From contig NZ_JARSBN010000003.1 in NCBI RefSeq assembly GCF_029624125.1, positions 310,001-374,000 of the forward strand: 64,000 bases of DNA, given 5' to 3'. A program made the position numbers and the translations under genes. This DNA comes from Winogradskyella marincola. GTDB lineage: Bacteria; Bacteroidota; Bacteroidia; Flavobacteriales; Flavobacteriaceae. The first letter of the stretch is position 1; the number at the start of each line of letters is the position of its first letter. Under the pieces are notes generated by a model that saw nothing but the letters and a program-made list of their open reading frames with translations, was not told where the DNA came from and ran no database searches. Of this stretch, positions 53,583 to 62,446 are shown in pieces.

Positions 53583-54782
53583 TTAGAATATTAATAAGTT
53601 GGCATCGTTATAATCTAAGCCAAACCATTCTGCAACAGATTTGTTAGTTAAAATACCGTGGTAAAAATACAATCCATTTTTTAATCCTCTATCAAAACGT
53701 AAAGCATTTTCTAGTCCTCCATATTCTCCAATTTCAAGAAGGTAAGGTGTAAAAATATTACTTATAGAAACAGAAGCTGTTCTAGAATATCTTGCAGGAA
53801 TATTAGGAACACAATAATGAATAACTCCATTGTGTTCAAAAGTAGGGTGGTCGTGAGTGGTAACTTCACTTGTTTCAAAACAACCTCCCATATCTATGCT
53901 TACGTCTATAATTACAGATCCAGGTTTCATATGGTCTACCATAGTCTCTGTTACGACTACTGGCGCACGATTGTTGCCTCTTACTGCACCAATAGCAACA
54001 TCACATCTTTTTAATGCTTTAAGTAAATTTTTTGGTTGCATAGTAGATGTATATACAGATCTCCCCAGATTATTCTGAATACAACGCAGTTTGGTTATAG
54101 AGCTATCAAATATTTTGATATTAGCACCAAGACCAATAGCAGATCTGGCAGCAAACTCTCCAACTGTTCCAGCACCAAGAATAAGAACCTCTGTTGGTGG
54201 TACACCATTAATATTGCCCATCATTAATCCGTTCCCACCATTAACATTAGATAATAATTCTGATGCAATCAATATAGACGCAGTGCCTGCAATTTCACTC
54301 AGAGAGCGAACCGCTGGATAAGCACCATCTTCGTCTTTAATATATTCAAAAGCTAGTGCTGTAATTCGTTTTTTAGCTAAGGCTTCAAAATAAGCTTTGC
54401 TTTGTGTTTTTATCTGTAAAGCAGATATTATTATGGTTTGTGGGTTTATAAGCGATATTTCATCTAAAGATGGAGGCTCAACTTTTAAAACCATAGGGCA
54501 GGAGTAGACCTTAGCTGTGTCTTTAGTAACTTCAGCTCCGGCTTCACTGTAATCTTTGTCTTTAAAATTTGCTCCTTTACCTGCACCAGATTCAAATAAA
54601 ACACGATGGCCATTGGCTGTTAATGCAGATACGGCATCTGGTGTAAGACATACACGACTCTCTTGAAAATGGGTTTCTTTAGGAATTCCTATAAATAATT
54701 CCCCTTTTTGCTTAAAAATTTCTAAAGTCTCTTCTTGAGGCAGTAATTGAGCTTTAGTAAATGGTGATAAAGATTTACTCAT
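53583..54782 (-). CDS. ald: Alanine dehydrogenase
   Basis: Starting at the ATG at 54782 (MSKSLSPFTKAQLL) the protein has 399 residues; an in-frame ATG at 54827 would add 15 unlikely residues. It interconverts alanine and pyruvate with NAD. The N-terminal block IGIPKETHFQESRVCLTPDAV and the dinucleotide site ILGAGTVGEFAARSAIGLGA near residue 200 are typical, and the C-terminus GLENALRFDRGLKNGLYFYHG is as in Bacteroidota Ald. PNT-type (transhydrogenase-like) fold, cytoplasmic. Confidence 0.93.
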   Translation of the reverse strand: MSKSLSPFTKAQLLPQEETLEIFKQKGELFIGIPKETHFQESRVCLTPDAVSALTANGHRVLFESGAGKGANFKDKDYSEAGAEVTKDTAKVYSCPMVLKVEPPSLDEISLINPQTIIISALQIKTQSKAYFEALAKKRITALAFEYIKDEDGAYPAVRSLSEIAGTASILIASELLSNVNGGNGLMMGNINGVPPTEVLILGAGTVGEFAARSAIGLGANIKIFDSSITKLRCIQNNLGRSVYTSTMQPKNLLKALKRCDVAIGAVRGNNRAPVVVTETMVDHMKPGSVIIDVSIDMGGCFETSEVTTHDHPTFEHNGVIHYCVPNIPARYSRTASVSISNIFTPYLLEIGEYGGLENALRFDRGLKNGLYFYHGILTNKSVAEWFGLDYNDANLLIF

Positions 54783-54891
54783 TAAGTTAGTAATTGACTT
54801 AGTTGTTGCAAGATAATAAAAACACAATCTTGCAATCTCAATTTATCCAACTTTTAAGTTACAAATTAAATTTTAGTGCTAAAAATTTTGC

Positions 54892-55446
54892 TTAAAAATA
54901 TTGTTTAATCTTACCCCAAAATGTTTTTGGCTTAATCATAAACTCTTCTTCAAGTTCTTCCATAGTCTTATCTGCATCATTTATTTGATTAAACATTTTT
55001 GCTCTTATCAAGTAGATAGAAGGAAAAACTATAGCCATAAAAGGAAGTAGCCAAATAATATGTAATTCATCCATGTAAACTATATCGTCATTAAGAGCAC
55101 TTAAACATTGAAACGAAAACATAGCTATTGGAATAATTAAAACATGATACCACCAGTGCTTGCATGTAAAAAACCATATAAAAGACAAAAGCAAAGGAAT
55201 GACTTTCATCATTAAAACCCATACACCAACGTTTGCGCTGCCATACAGATTGCTGTTGTATGTTCCAAATATAGTTTCCCATGTTTGAGTATCTGGCACA
55301 TACTCATATACGTAGAATAAAAAAGGAGTACCAGCTATTATTGTAGCAATGATACTCCCTAATAGAATTTTTCTATTGTAAGACTTCTTATCCGTGTGTT
55401 GGGATTTTAAGTTTTCTTTTGTCAACTTGTGTTGTAGTTTGTCCAT
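54892..55446 (-). CDS. Four-helix membrane protein of unknown function
   Basis: The 184-residue protein starts with a polar, basic segment (residues 1-27). Four membrane helices follow (ILLGSIIATIIAGTPFLFYVY, WVLMMKVIPLLLSFIWFF, HVLIIPIAMFSFQCLSAL, IIWLLPFMAIVFPSIYLI), then a charged tail (DADKTMEELEEEFMIKPK). Its first 59 bases overlap the end of an upstream small exported-peptide frame. No family recognised. It follows that peptide on the same strand and is likely translated with it. Confidence 0.8.
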   Translation of the reverse strand: MDKLQHKLTKENLKSQHTDKKSYNRKILLGSIIATIIAGTPFLFYVYEYVPDTQTWETIFGTYNSNLYGSANVGVWVLMMKVIPLLLSFIWFFTCKHWWYHVLIIPIAMFSFQCLSALNDDIVYMDELHIIWLLPFMAIVFPSIYLIRAKMFNQINDADKTMEELEEEFMIKPKTFWGKIKQYF

Positions 55447-55531
55447 CTAAGTCGATAATGTTTGTTGCTTGAGCTGTAAATAAAACTCCACCGAAGATAG
55501 CTACTGCTAATACTAATTTTTTAGTTTTCAT
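55388..55531 (-). CDS. Small exported peptide (47 residues)
   Basis: The open frame from the ATG at 55531 to a TAA at 55388 codes for a basic start and hydrophobic core (MKTKKLVLAVAIFGG then VLFTAQA), a classic signal peptide, and a mature peptide of about 25 residues ending KRKLKIPTHG. A perfect -7 box lies 39 bases upstream. It overlaps the first 59 bases of the next membrane-protein gene in another frame. Small secreted peptides with similar basic, proline-containing ends occur in related genomes, as far as I recall. Function unknown. Confidence 0.6.
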   Translation of the reverse strand: MKTKKLVLAVAIFGGVLFTAQATNIIDLDGQTTTQVDKRKLKIPTHG

Positions 55532-55570
55532 AATTTAAAAAGGGATTTAAAATGATTAATTAATTTGATA

Positions 55571-55578
55571 CAAATGTA
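55571..55578 (-). promoter_or_regulatory. -7 promoter box of the small peptide gene
   Basis: On the minus strand TACATTTG is a perfect TAnnTTTG. It lies within TACAAATGTA, the same core palindrome as the operator-like sites upstream of the XRE regulator gene at 19,200. Confidence 0.45.
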
Positions 55579-55640
55579 TAGTGATAGTTCACCTTGTAAA
55601 AATCAACTAATGTTAAAATCCAAGAAATTATGATGTTTTC

Positions 55641-55659
55641 GTTACGGAAAAACCGTAAC
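55641..55659. repeat. Hairpin GTTACGG-AAAAA-CCGTAAC between tsaE and the peptide gene
   Basis: A perfect 7-bp stem with a 5-base A loop, 37 bases after the tsaE stop on the minus strand. There is no T tract, so it is not a classic terminator; it could be an operator or RNA hairpin. Confidence 0.45.
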
Positions 55660-55695
55660 CACAAAACTATTTCGTTAGAATGTCATTGAAATTAC

Positions 55696-56160
55696 TTAAA
55701 ATTTCGGTTCAGTCATAGCTTTATTTTCGGTTAAAAGTTTATCGTTTATTGATAATTTGAGGTTTCTTGTCTCGTTGTCAATCTTAGTAATGGTAACGGT
55801 TTGAGTGTTCTCTGGTAATATTTCTTCTATACGATCTGGCCATTCTATAAATAGCCAATTGTTACTATATAGGTAATCTTCTATTCCAAAATTATAAGCT
55901 TCATCTAAAGATTCTATTCTGTAAAAATCAAAATGATAAATACTTCCTTTTGGCGATTTGTATTCGTTAACAATAGAAAATGTTGGGCTTGTGGCAATAT
56001 CTTCACTTTTCATAGCTCTTAATATTGCATTAATTAGCGTTGTTTTGCCTGCACCCATTTCACCATTAAATAAAAGTGCTTTGTACTCTAAATTATTGAG
56101 CACTTTTAATGCTACATCATCAATTTCATTTATATGATATGTTAACTCAATATTTTGCAC
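55696..56160 (-). CDS. tsaE: tRNA threonylcarbamoyladenosine biosynthesis ATPase TsaE
   Basis: The 154-residue protein has the P-loop LLFNGEMGAGKTTLINAILRA (about residues 31-50), the Walker B-like region IYHFDFYRIESLDEA and WLFIEWPDRIEEILP, as expected for TsaE. It supports TsaB/TsaD in making t6A at position 37 of ANN-decoding tRNAs. TsaB and TsaD are not in this window. It lies downstream of porX on the same strand with a 98-base gap that holds an 8-bp inverted repeat (56169-56198). Confidence 0.93.
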   Translation of the reverse strand: MQNIELTYHINEIDDVALKVLNNLEYKALLFNGEMGAGKTTLINAILRAMKSEDIATSPTFSIVNEYKSPKGSIYHFDFYRIESLDEAYNFGIEDYLYSNNWLFIEWPDRIEEILPENTQTVTITKIDNETRNLKLSINDKLLTENKAMTEPKF

Positions 56161-56258
56161 GTCAACCTATTACTAAATTTGGACACAATGTTAGTAATAA
56201 TTTTTTTAAAAACCTAGGAAAAAGTGTATTTCGTCGGATTTTTATGCTTTTTAAGGAT

Positions 56259-57812
56259 TTACTTGGGGTCTAATACTACAAATGGAATAATCATTTCTTC
56301 TAATGAAACACCTCCATGCTGGTAAGTATTTCTATAATAACTTACATAATGATTATAATTATTTGGGTAGGCTAAAAACAAATCTCCTTTAGCAAAAATA
56401 AAAGAACTACTCATAGATAATGCTGGTAGATGTACTGACTTAGGGTTTTTAATTGCTAACACATCTTTTTCTTGATAAGTAAGACTTCGTCCTGTTTTGT
56501 ATCTTAAGTTGAGACTTGTGTCTCTGTCTCCAATAACTTTAGAAGGTGCTTTTACATTTATAGTACCATGGTCTGTGGTTAAAATTAATTTAAAACCTAG
56601 TTGTTGGGACAACTGAATCATTTCTAATAAAGGTGAATTTTTAAACCAGCTTTGGGTAAGAGAACGATAGGCTTTATCATTAGACGCTAACTCTTTCACA
56701 ACTTCCATTTCTGTTTTAGAATGCGATAGCATATCAACAAAATTGTATACTATAACACTTAAATCATTGTTTTTAAGACTTCTAAAATTTTCAACTAATT
56801 TTTTACCAGATTTTAAATTTGTAATTTTATGGTATTCATATTTAAGATTTGTAAGTCCAAGACGTTTTAGTTGCTCTCTTAAAAAATCATCTTCATGTAG
56901 ATTTTTGCCACCATCATCTGTGTCGTTTTTCCAATATTGAGGGTACAGCTTTTCCATATCAGCAGGCATAAGACCAGAGAATATTGCATTTCTGGCATAT
57001 TGTGTTGCTGTAGGTAGAATACTGTAAAATGGTAATTCTGAAGTTTTTTTGTAGTAATTGTTTACTATAGGCTCAAAAGCTTTCCATTGGTCGTAGCGTA
57101 AATTATCTATTACAACCATTATCGTCGGTTGTTGGTCACTTAACTCTGGTACAACTTTGTCCTTAAATAGCGTGTGAGACATCACAGGAGCGTCAGCTTT
57201 TGATTGAAACCAATCTTCATAATTCTTTTCAATAAATTTTCCGAATTGCAGATTGGCTTCAGTTTTTTGAGATTCAAGAATATCTGTCATTCCAACATCT
57301 TCAATATCCTCTAATTGAAGCTCCCAATATATCAGCTTTTGGTATAGGTCAGTCCACTCTTCGTATGTATTTACCATAGACAAGTCCATGGCTATTTTTC
57401 TAAACTCTTGTTGGTAATTAGATGTTGTTTTCTCAGATATTAAACGAGAATGATCTAAGTTCTTTTTTAAACTCAGTAAAATCTGATTTGGGTTTACCGG
57501 TTTTATGAGGTAATCAGCTATTTTACTACCAATTGCTTCCTCCATAATATATTCTTCTTCACTTTTTGTAATCATTACAACAGGAAGATTAGGACGACGC
57601 TCTTTAATTTCGTTTAATGTTTCTAGGCCAGTTAATCCTGGCATGTTTTCATCTAAAAAAACAATATCAAAGTTAGTATCGTTAATAATCTCTAAAGCTT
57701 CTGTACCGCTTTGACATTTAGTTACCTTATATTGTTTTTGTTCTAAAAAGAGAATATGTGGCTTTAATAAATCAATTTCGTCGTCTACCCAAAGAATATT
57801 TATGTTGTTCAT
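56259..57812 (-). CDS. porX: PorX, response regulator with PglZ phosphatase domain controlling type IX secretion
   Basis: The 517-residue two-domain protein has a CheY-like receiver (1-120) with acidic pocket Asp10/Asp11, phospho-acceptor Asp54 in FLDENMPG and Lys in YLIKPVNP. A helical linker follows, then a PglZ/alkaline-phosphatase-like domain (about 220-515) with VVIDNLRYDQWK and LTTDHGTINVKAP. PorX works with PorY and the sigma factor SigP to control T9SS genes, and it hydrolyses cyclic and linear oligonucleotides in related species. The window also holds a T9SS cargo (39837-43514). Divergent from the HD gene with a 33-base gap. Confidence 0.95.
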   Translation of the reverse strand: MNNINILWVDDEIDLLKPHILFLEQKQYKVTKCQSGTEALEIINDTNFDIVFLDENMPGLTGLETLNEIKERRPNLPVVMITKSEEEYIMEEAIGSKIADYLIKPVNPNQILLSLKKNLDHSRLISEKTTSNYQQEFRKIAMDLSMVNTYEEWTDLYQKLIYWELQLEDIEDVGMTDILESQKTEANLQFGKFIEKNYEDWFQSKADAPVMSHTLFKDKVVPELSDQQPTIMVVIDNLRYDQWKAFEPIVNNYYKKTSELPFYSILPTATQYARNAIFSGLMPADMEKLYPQYWKNDTDDGGKNLHEDDFLREQLKRLGLTNLKYEYHKITNLKSGKKLVENFRSLKNNDLSVIVYNFVDMLSHSKTEMEVVKELASNDKAYRSLTQSWFKNSPLLEMIQLSQQLGFKLILTTDHGTINVKAPSKVIGDRDTSLNLRYKTGRSLTYQEKDVLAIKNPKSVHLPALSMSSSFIFAKGDLFLAYPNNYNHYVSYYRNTYQHGGVSLEEMIIPFVVLDPK

Positions 57813-57813
57813 G

Positions 57814-57821
57814 TATATTTG
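57814..57821 (+). promoter_or_regulatory. -7 promoter box of the HD-domain gene
   Basis: TATATTTG, a perfect TAnnTTTG, ends 24 bases before the TTG start at 57846. The position supports that non-ATG start. Confidence 0.5.
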
Positions 57822-57845
57822 TTTTCTAATTAATGAATATTCATT

Positions 57846-59075
57846 TTGAAGTCTAATAATAAACTTAAAATATTTAACGATCCAATTTACGGATTTATTA
57901 CCATTCCTAATTCGTTAATTTTTGATCTTATTCAGCACAAATACTTTCAGAGACTACGTAGAATTACGCAAATGGGATTATCGTATTTAGTATATCCAGG
58001 AGCGCACCATACACGTTTTCATCATGCATTAGGAAGTATGCATTTAATGCAAAAAGCTATCAATGTCCTTCGTTTTAAGGGAGTTTCAATTTCTAAAGAT
58101 GAAGAAAGTGGTCTCTTAATTGCTATTTTATTGCACGATATTGGGCATGGTCCTTTTTCTCATGCAATGGAACATAGCATTGTAAATGACATTTCTCATG
58201 AAGAAATTTCACTTCAATTCATGAAAAAACTCAACGATGAGTTTAACGGAAGTTTAACGTTAGCGATCTCAATTTTTAAAAGCGAGTATCCTCGAAAATT
58301 TATGTGCCAGCTTATATCTAGTCAGTTAGACATGGATAGAGCAGATTATCTAAAACGCGATAGTTTTTACACTGGTGTAGCAGAAGGCAATATTAATAGC
58401 GAGCGTTTAATAACCATGCTCAATGTGGTAGATGATGAGTTGGTTGTAGAGGAAAAAGGGATTTATAGTGTAGAAAAATTTTTGGTAGCCAGACGCTTTA
58501 TGTATTGGCAAGTTTACTTGCACAAAACAGGTATAGCTGCAGAGCAATTATTAACTAGAATCTTAAAAAGAGCAAAAGAATTAGTGCAACAAGGAGAACA
58601 GCTAAGTTGTAGCGAGCCTTTAAACTTCTTTTTAACATCTGAAGTTAACCTAAATAGCTTTGATAATAATACCTTGGCAATATTTGCTAAACTAGATGAT
58701 TACGACATTGTTGCTGCAATGAAAGTGTGGAGAAATAACAAAGATTTTGTTCTTAGTAATCTGTGTCAAATGATTCTAGATAGAGATTTATTAAAAATAA
58801 AAATAAAGAATAAGCCTATAAAAACATCAGAATTACAAATGCATCACAATGCATTAATGCATAAGCATGGTGTATCAAAAGAAGAGGCAGATTATTTTGT
58901 GTTTAGTGGCGAAATAACCAATGTGGCGTATCAGAGTAAAAAACAGCACATTAACATACAATTAAAGTCTGGAAAAATAAAAGATATTGTAAAAGCATCG
59001 GATCAACTCAACCTAAAAGCACTTAGTAAACCAGTGACTAAATACTATATGTGTTATCCTAAAAAGAAAATGTGA
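57846..59075 (+). CDS. HD-domain phosphohydrolase (dNTPase-like)
   Basis: The 409-residue protein resembles the SAMHD1-type HD family. Zinc/metal motifs are TRFHHALGSMHLM (His), LLHDIGHGPFSHAMEHS (HD pair, near residue 96-112) and the later Asp in SQLDMDRADYL. Family members hydrolyse dNTPs or related nucleotides. No ATG is available at the N-terminus in this frame before MGLSYLV, which would delete conserved KIFNDPIYGFI, so translation must begin at TTG 57846 (or ATT 57843). It is divergent from porX and precedes the lipid A operon. Confidence 0.9.
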   Translation: MKSNNKLKIFNDPIYGFITIPNSLIFDLIQHKYFQRLRRITQMGLSYLVYPGAHHTRFHHALGSMHLMQKAINVLRFKGVSISKDEESGLLIAILLHDIGHGPFSHAMEHSIVNDISHEEISLQFMKKLNDEFNGSLTLAISIFKSEYPRKFMCQLISSQLDMDRADYLKRDSFYTGVAEGNINSERLITMLNVVDDELVVEEKGIYSVEKFLVARRFMYWQVYLHKTGIAAEQLLTRILKRAKELVQQGEQLSCSEPLNFFLTSEVNLNSFDNNTLAIFAKLDDYDIVAAMKVWRNNKDFVLSNLCQMILDRDLLKIKIKNKPIKTSELQMHHNALMHKHGVSKEEADYFVFSGEITNVAYQSKKQHINIQLKSGKIKDIVKASDQLNLKALSKPVTKYYMCYPKKKM

Positions 59076-59086
59076 TACATTTTTTC

Positions 59087-59094
59087 TATTTTTG
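59087..59094 (+). promoter_or_regulatory. -7 promoter box of the lpx operon
   Basis: TATTTTTG is a perfect TAnnTTTG 32 bases before the lpxD start at 59127 and 11 bases after the HD gene stop. It suggests that lpxD, lpxC-fabZ, lpxA, efp and the second lpxD are transcribed from here. Confidence 0.5.
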
Positions 59095-59126
59095 CGAAAA
59101 CCAACTATGATCATAAAATCAAATAA

Positions 59127-60155
59127 TTGAAGTTTACAGCAGAACAAATAGCAGGTATTTTAGAAGGTACAGTTGTTGGTAATCCTAATATTGAAGTTTC
59201 TAAACTTGCTAAAATAGAAGAAGGAACAGAAGGGTCTTTAACCTTTTTGGCAAATCCTAAGTACAAGTCATTTATATACACTACAAAATCATCGATAACA
59301 ATAGTTAATTCAGATTTTGAGCCAGAAGAAGACTTAAGTACTACACTTATTAAAGTAGATGATGCCTATGGTGCATTTACTAAACTCTTAGAATATTACA
59401 ACCAAATAAAACTGAATAAATCGGGAATTGAACAACCTAGTTTTATATCAGATTCAGCAAAAATAGGTGAGGATATATATATAGGAGCATTTACATATAT
59501 AGGAGATAATGTAACATTAGGAAAAAACGTAAAGATATTTCCAAACTCATATATAGGAGATAATGTTACAATAGGAGATAATACCATTGTTTTTTCTGGT
59601 GGTAAAGTTTACTCCGATTGTATTATAGGAAATAATTGCGTTATCAACTCTGGTGCTATAATAGGTGCAGATGGATTTGGTTTTGCTCCAAATGAAAAAG
59701 GTGAATATTCTAAAGTACCTCAAATCGGAAATGTAATTCTAGAAGATTTTGTAGATATAGGTGCTGGTACTACTATAGATAGAGCTACTCTAGGTTCTAC
59801 TATTATAAGACGAGGAGTTAAGCTAGATAATCAAATACAAATAGCGCACAACGTAGAAATAGGAAAAAATACTGTAATTGCTGCACAAACTGGTGTTGCT
59901 GGTTCTACCAAAATTGGTGAAAATTGCCAGATTGGAGGCCAAGTTGGTATCGTTGGGCATATTTCAATAGGTAATAATGTAAAAATCCAAGCGCAGTCTG
60001 GTATTGGTAGACATGTAAAAGATAATGAGGTTTTACAAGGATCACCAGCATTACCTTATGGAGACTTTAATAAGTCTTATGTGTATTTTAAGAATTTACC
60101 AAAGATCGTAAAAAATATAAATGAAATTGAAAAGAAAGTAGATGGCAATAATTAA
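59127..60155 (+). CDS. lpxD: UDP-3-O-(3-hydroxyacyl)glucosamine N-acyltransferase
   Basis: The 342-residue enzyme adds the amide-linked 3-hydroxyacyl chain in the third lipid A step. Residues 1-100 form the uridine-binding domain ([18 protein letters not shown]). Left-handed beta-helix hexapeptides follow ([17 protein letters not shown] and others), with the catalytic His in [20 protein letters not shown] near residue 235. Translation starts at TTG (59127), which gives the usual family start MKFTAEQIA; no ATG precedes it in frame nearby. Overlaps lpxC-fabZ by 14 bases. Confidence 0.95.
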   Translation: MKFTAEQIAGILEGTVVGNPNIEVSKLAKIEEGTEGSLTFLANPKYKSFIYTTKSSITIVNSDFEPEEDLSTTLIKVDDAYGAFTKLLEYYNQIKLNKSGIEQPSFISDSAKIGEDIYIGAFTYIGDNVTLGKNVKIFPNSYIGDNVTIGDNTIVFSGGKVYSDCIIGNNCVINSGAIIGADGFGFAPNEKGEYSKVPQIGNVILEDFVDIGAGTTIDRATLGSTIIRRGVKLDNQIQIAHNVEIGKNTVIAAQTGVAGSTKIGENCQIGGQVGIVGHISIGNNVKIQAQSGIGRHVKDNEVLQGSPALPYGDFNKSYVYFKNLPKIVKNINEIEKKVDGNN

Positions 60156-61548
60156 AACAGAAGTAAAACAGAAGACCATTGAAAAAGAAGTAAAACTTCA
60201 TGGAGTAGGACTTCATACAGGTGCTGATGTAACATTAGTATTTAAACCTGGTGCAGAAAATTCCGGTTATTTATTTGAACGTGTAGATCTAGAAGGAAAC
60301 CCAAAGATTGAAGCAGATGCAAATTATGTAACCAATACTCAGCGTGGCACATGTTTAGAAAAAAATGGCGTAACTATACAAACTTGCGAGCATGTCTTGG
60401 CGGCATTAGTAGGTCTAGACATAGATAATGCTGTTATAGAATTAAATGCTTCAGAGCCACCAATAATGGATGGGTCTTCTAAGTTTTTTGTAGAAGCCAT
60501 TGAGAGTGCTGGTATTGTAGAGCAAAAGGCTTTTAGAGAAGAATACGTGGTAAAAGATGTAGTTTCTTATGCAGACGAATCTACAGGTAGCGAGATTATT
60601 CTTATGCCTTCAGAAACATATAGAATTACTACAATGGTAGATTTTGGGACTAAAGTTTTAGGAACTCAAAACGCTACAATGAATTCTGTATCAGAGTTTA
60701 AAACCGAAATATCAGAAGCAAGAACATTCAGTTTTTTACATGAATTAGAAATGTTGTTAGAACATGGTCTAATAAAAGGAGGAGACCTTAATAACGCTAT
60801 AGTTTATGTAGATAAGGAATTATCAGAAGAAACTATGGACAAGCTTCGTCATGCTTTTGATAAAGAAAGCATAGCTGTAAAACCAAATGGTATTTTAGAT
60901 AACTTAACTTTGCATCATCCTAATGAAGCTGCACGTCACAAACTATTAGACGTTGTTGGGGATTTAGCATTAATAGGAACACGCATAAGAGGTAAGGTTA
61001 TTGCTAATAAACCAGGACATTTTGTAAATACTCAGTTTGCAAAAAAAATGTCTAAGATTATAAAAAACGAAAGACGCAACAACGTTCCACAAATAGATTT
61101 GAATTCTACACCATTAATGGACGTAAATCAAATTATGAACATGTTGCCTCATAGACAACCTTTCTTATTACTAGATAAAGTATATGAGTTAACAGAGAAT
61201 CACGTTATTGGTATGAAAAATGTTACCATGAACGAAGAATTCTTCAAAGGTCATTTTCCTGGTGCACCAGTAATGCCAGGTGTTCTTATAGTAGAAGCTA
61301 TGGCTCAAACTGGTGGAATTTTAGTTTTAAGCACTGTTCCAGATCCGGAAAATTATTTAACTTTTTTCATGAAAATGGATAATGTAAAGTTTAAACAAAA
61401 AGTAGTTCCTGGTGACACACTAATATTTAAGTGCGAACTTATAACACCAATAAGACGAGGTATATGCCACATGCAAGGTTATGCCTATGCCAATGGTAAG
61501 CTTTGTGCAGAAGCCGAGTTAATGGCGCAAATAACAAAAGTTAAGTAA
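60142..61548 (+). CDS. lpxC: Bifunctional LpxC deacetylase / FabZ hydroxyacyl-ACP dehydratase
   Basis: The 468-residue fusion typical of Bacteroidota has an LpxC part (about 1-305) with the zinc His in [11 protein letters not shown] and the second site in [14 protein letters not shown]. It deacetylates UDP-3-O-acyl-GlcNAc, the committed lipid A step. The FabZ part (about 320-468) has [11 protein letters not shown] and the catalytic His in [20 protein letters not shown], and makes unsaturated acyl-ACP for fatty acids. The fusion couples control of lipid A and phospholipid supply. Overlaps lpxD by 14 bases. Confidence 0.97.
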   Translation: MAIIKTEVKQKTIEKEVKLHGVGLHTGADVTLVFKPGAENSGYLFERVDLEGNPKIEADANYVTNTQRGTCLEKNGVTIQTCEHVLAALVGLDIDNAVIELNASEPPIMDGSSKFFVEAIESAGIVEQKAFREEYVVKDVVSYADESTGSEIILMPSETYRITTMVDFGTKVLGTQNATMNSVSEFKTEISEARTFSFLHELEMLLEHGLIKGGDLNNAIVYVDKELSEETMDKLRHAFDKESIAVKPNGILDNLTLHHPNEAARHKLLDVVGDLALIGTRIRGKVIANKPGHFVNTQFAKKMSKIIKNERRNNVPQIDLNSTPLMDVNQIMNMLPHRQPFLLLDKVYELTENHVIGMKNVTMNEEFFKGHFPGAPVMPGVLIVEAMAQTGGILVLSTVPDPENYLTFFMKMDNVKFKQKVVPGDTLIFKCELITPIRRGICHMQGYAYANGKLCAEAELMAQITKVK

Positions 61549-61554
61549 TGAACC

Positions 61555-61617
61555 GAGCGAATATTAATTTTAAAATCGCTCATAATATGTTAATAGGCGA
61601 ACACATTTTCACCTATT
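61555..61617 (+). promoter_or_regulatory. Two hairpins in the lpxC-fabZ / lpxA gap
   Basis: GAGCGA (61555-61560) pairs with TCGCTC (61576-61581). AATAGGcGAA pairs with TTCaCCTATT (61592-61617, one mismatch, 6-base loop), the latter ending 22 bases before the lpxA ATG. Without T tracts these are not strong terminators; they could act as processing or attenuation structures inside the operon. Confidence 0.4.
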
Positions 61618-61639
61618 TATCAAAAATTAAATTCCGAAA

Positions 61640-62425
61640 ATGAATCAACCTTTAGCATACGTACATCCTGGAGCAAAAATTGCAAAGAATGTAGTAATAG
61701 AACCATTCACAACAATACACAATAATGTAAAAATCGGTGAAGGTACATGGATTGGTAGCAATGTTACCATCATGGAAGGTGCCCGAATTGGTAAAAATTG
61801 TAATATTTTTCCTGGTGCTGTTATTTCTGCAATTCCTCAAGATTTAAAGTACAATGACGAAGATACAACTGTAGAAATCGGTGATAATGTAACCATAAGA
61901 GAATGCGTTACCATCAATAGAGGTACTTCAGATAAAATGAAAACTGTAATTGGTAACAATTGTCTAATCATGGCTTATAGTCATATTGCACACGATTGTA
62001 TAGTTGGCAATTACTGTATCTTTTCAAATAATACAACTTTAGCAGGTCATGTTACTATTGGAGATAATGTAGTATTAGCTGGTATGGTTGCAGTGCATCA
62101 GTTTGCATCTGTTGGTAATCATGCTTTTGTTACAGGTGGTTCTTTAGTAAGAAAAGATGTGCCGCCTTACGTAAAAGCGGCAAGAGAGCCGTTATCTTAT
62201 GTAGGGATTAACTCTGTAGGATTAAGAAGAAGAGGGTTTACAACCGAAAAAATTAGAGAAATTCAAGATGTTTACAGAATTCTCTATCAAAAAAATTACA
62301 ACAATACTCAAGCTTCAGAAATTATTGAAGCAGAAATGGAAGCCACACCAGAACGTGATGAAATTCTTCAATTTATAAAGAATTCTCACCGTGGAATTAT
62401 GAAAGGCTATTTTAAATCAAATTAA
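61640..62425 (+). CDS. lpxA: UDP-N-acetylglucosamine acyltransferase
   Basis: The 261-residue enzyme catalyses the first lipid A step, O-acylation of UDP-GlcNAc. It is almost entirely left-handed beta-helix (VKIGEGTWIGSNVTIMEGA and others), with the catalytic His in AYSHIAHDCIVGNYC near residue 120 and the ADVANCED-type nucleotide pocket around AVHQFASVGNHAFVTGGS near 155. The helical C-terminus (IREIQDVYRILYQ) completes the trimer interface. Length matches the family. Confidence 0.97.
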   Translation: MNQPLAYVHPGAKIAKNVVIEPFTTIHNNVKIGEGTWIGSNVTIMEGARIGKNCNIFPGAVISAIPQDLKYNDEDTTVEIGDNVTIRECVTINRGTSDKMKTVIGNNCLIMAYSHIAHDCIVGNYCIFSNNTTLAGHVTIGDNVVLAGMVAVHQFASVGNHAFVTGGSLVRKDVPPYVKAAREPLSYVGINSVGLRRRGFTTEKIREIQDVYRILYQKNYNNTQASEIIEAEMEATPERDEILQFIKNSHRGIMKGYFKSN

Positions 62426-62446
62426 TAATGAAATAAAAACAAAATA

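Noticed and set aside
56169..56198. ATTACTAA/TTAGTAAT inverted repeat before tsaE as an operator
   Set aside because: Eight AT-rich bases around a 14-base spacer are expected by chance at this base composition; no promoter match is nearby.
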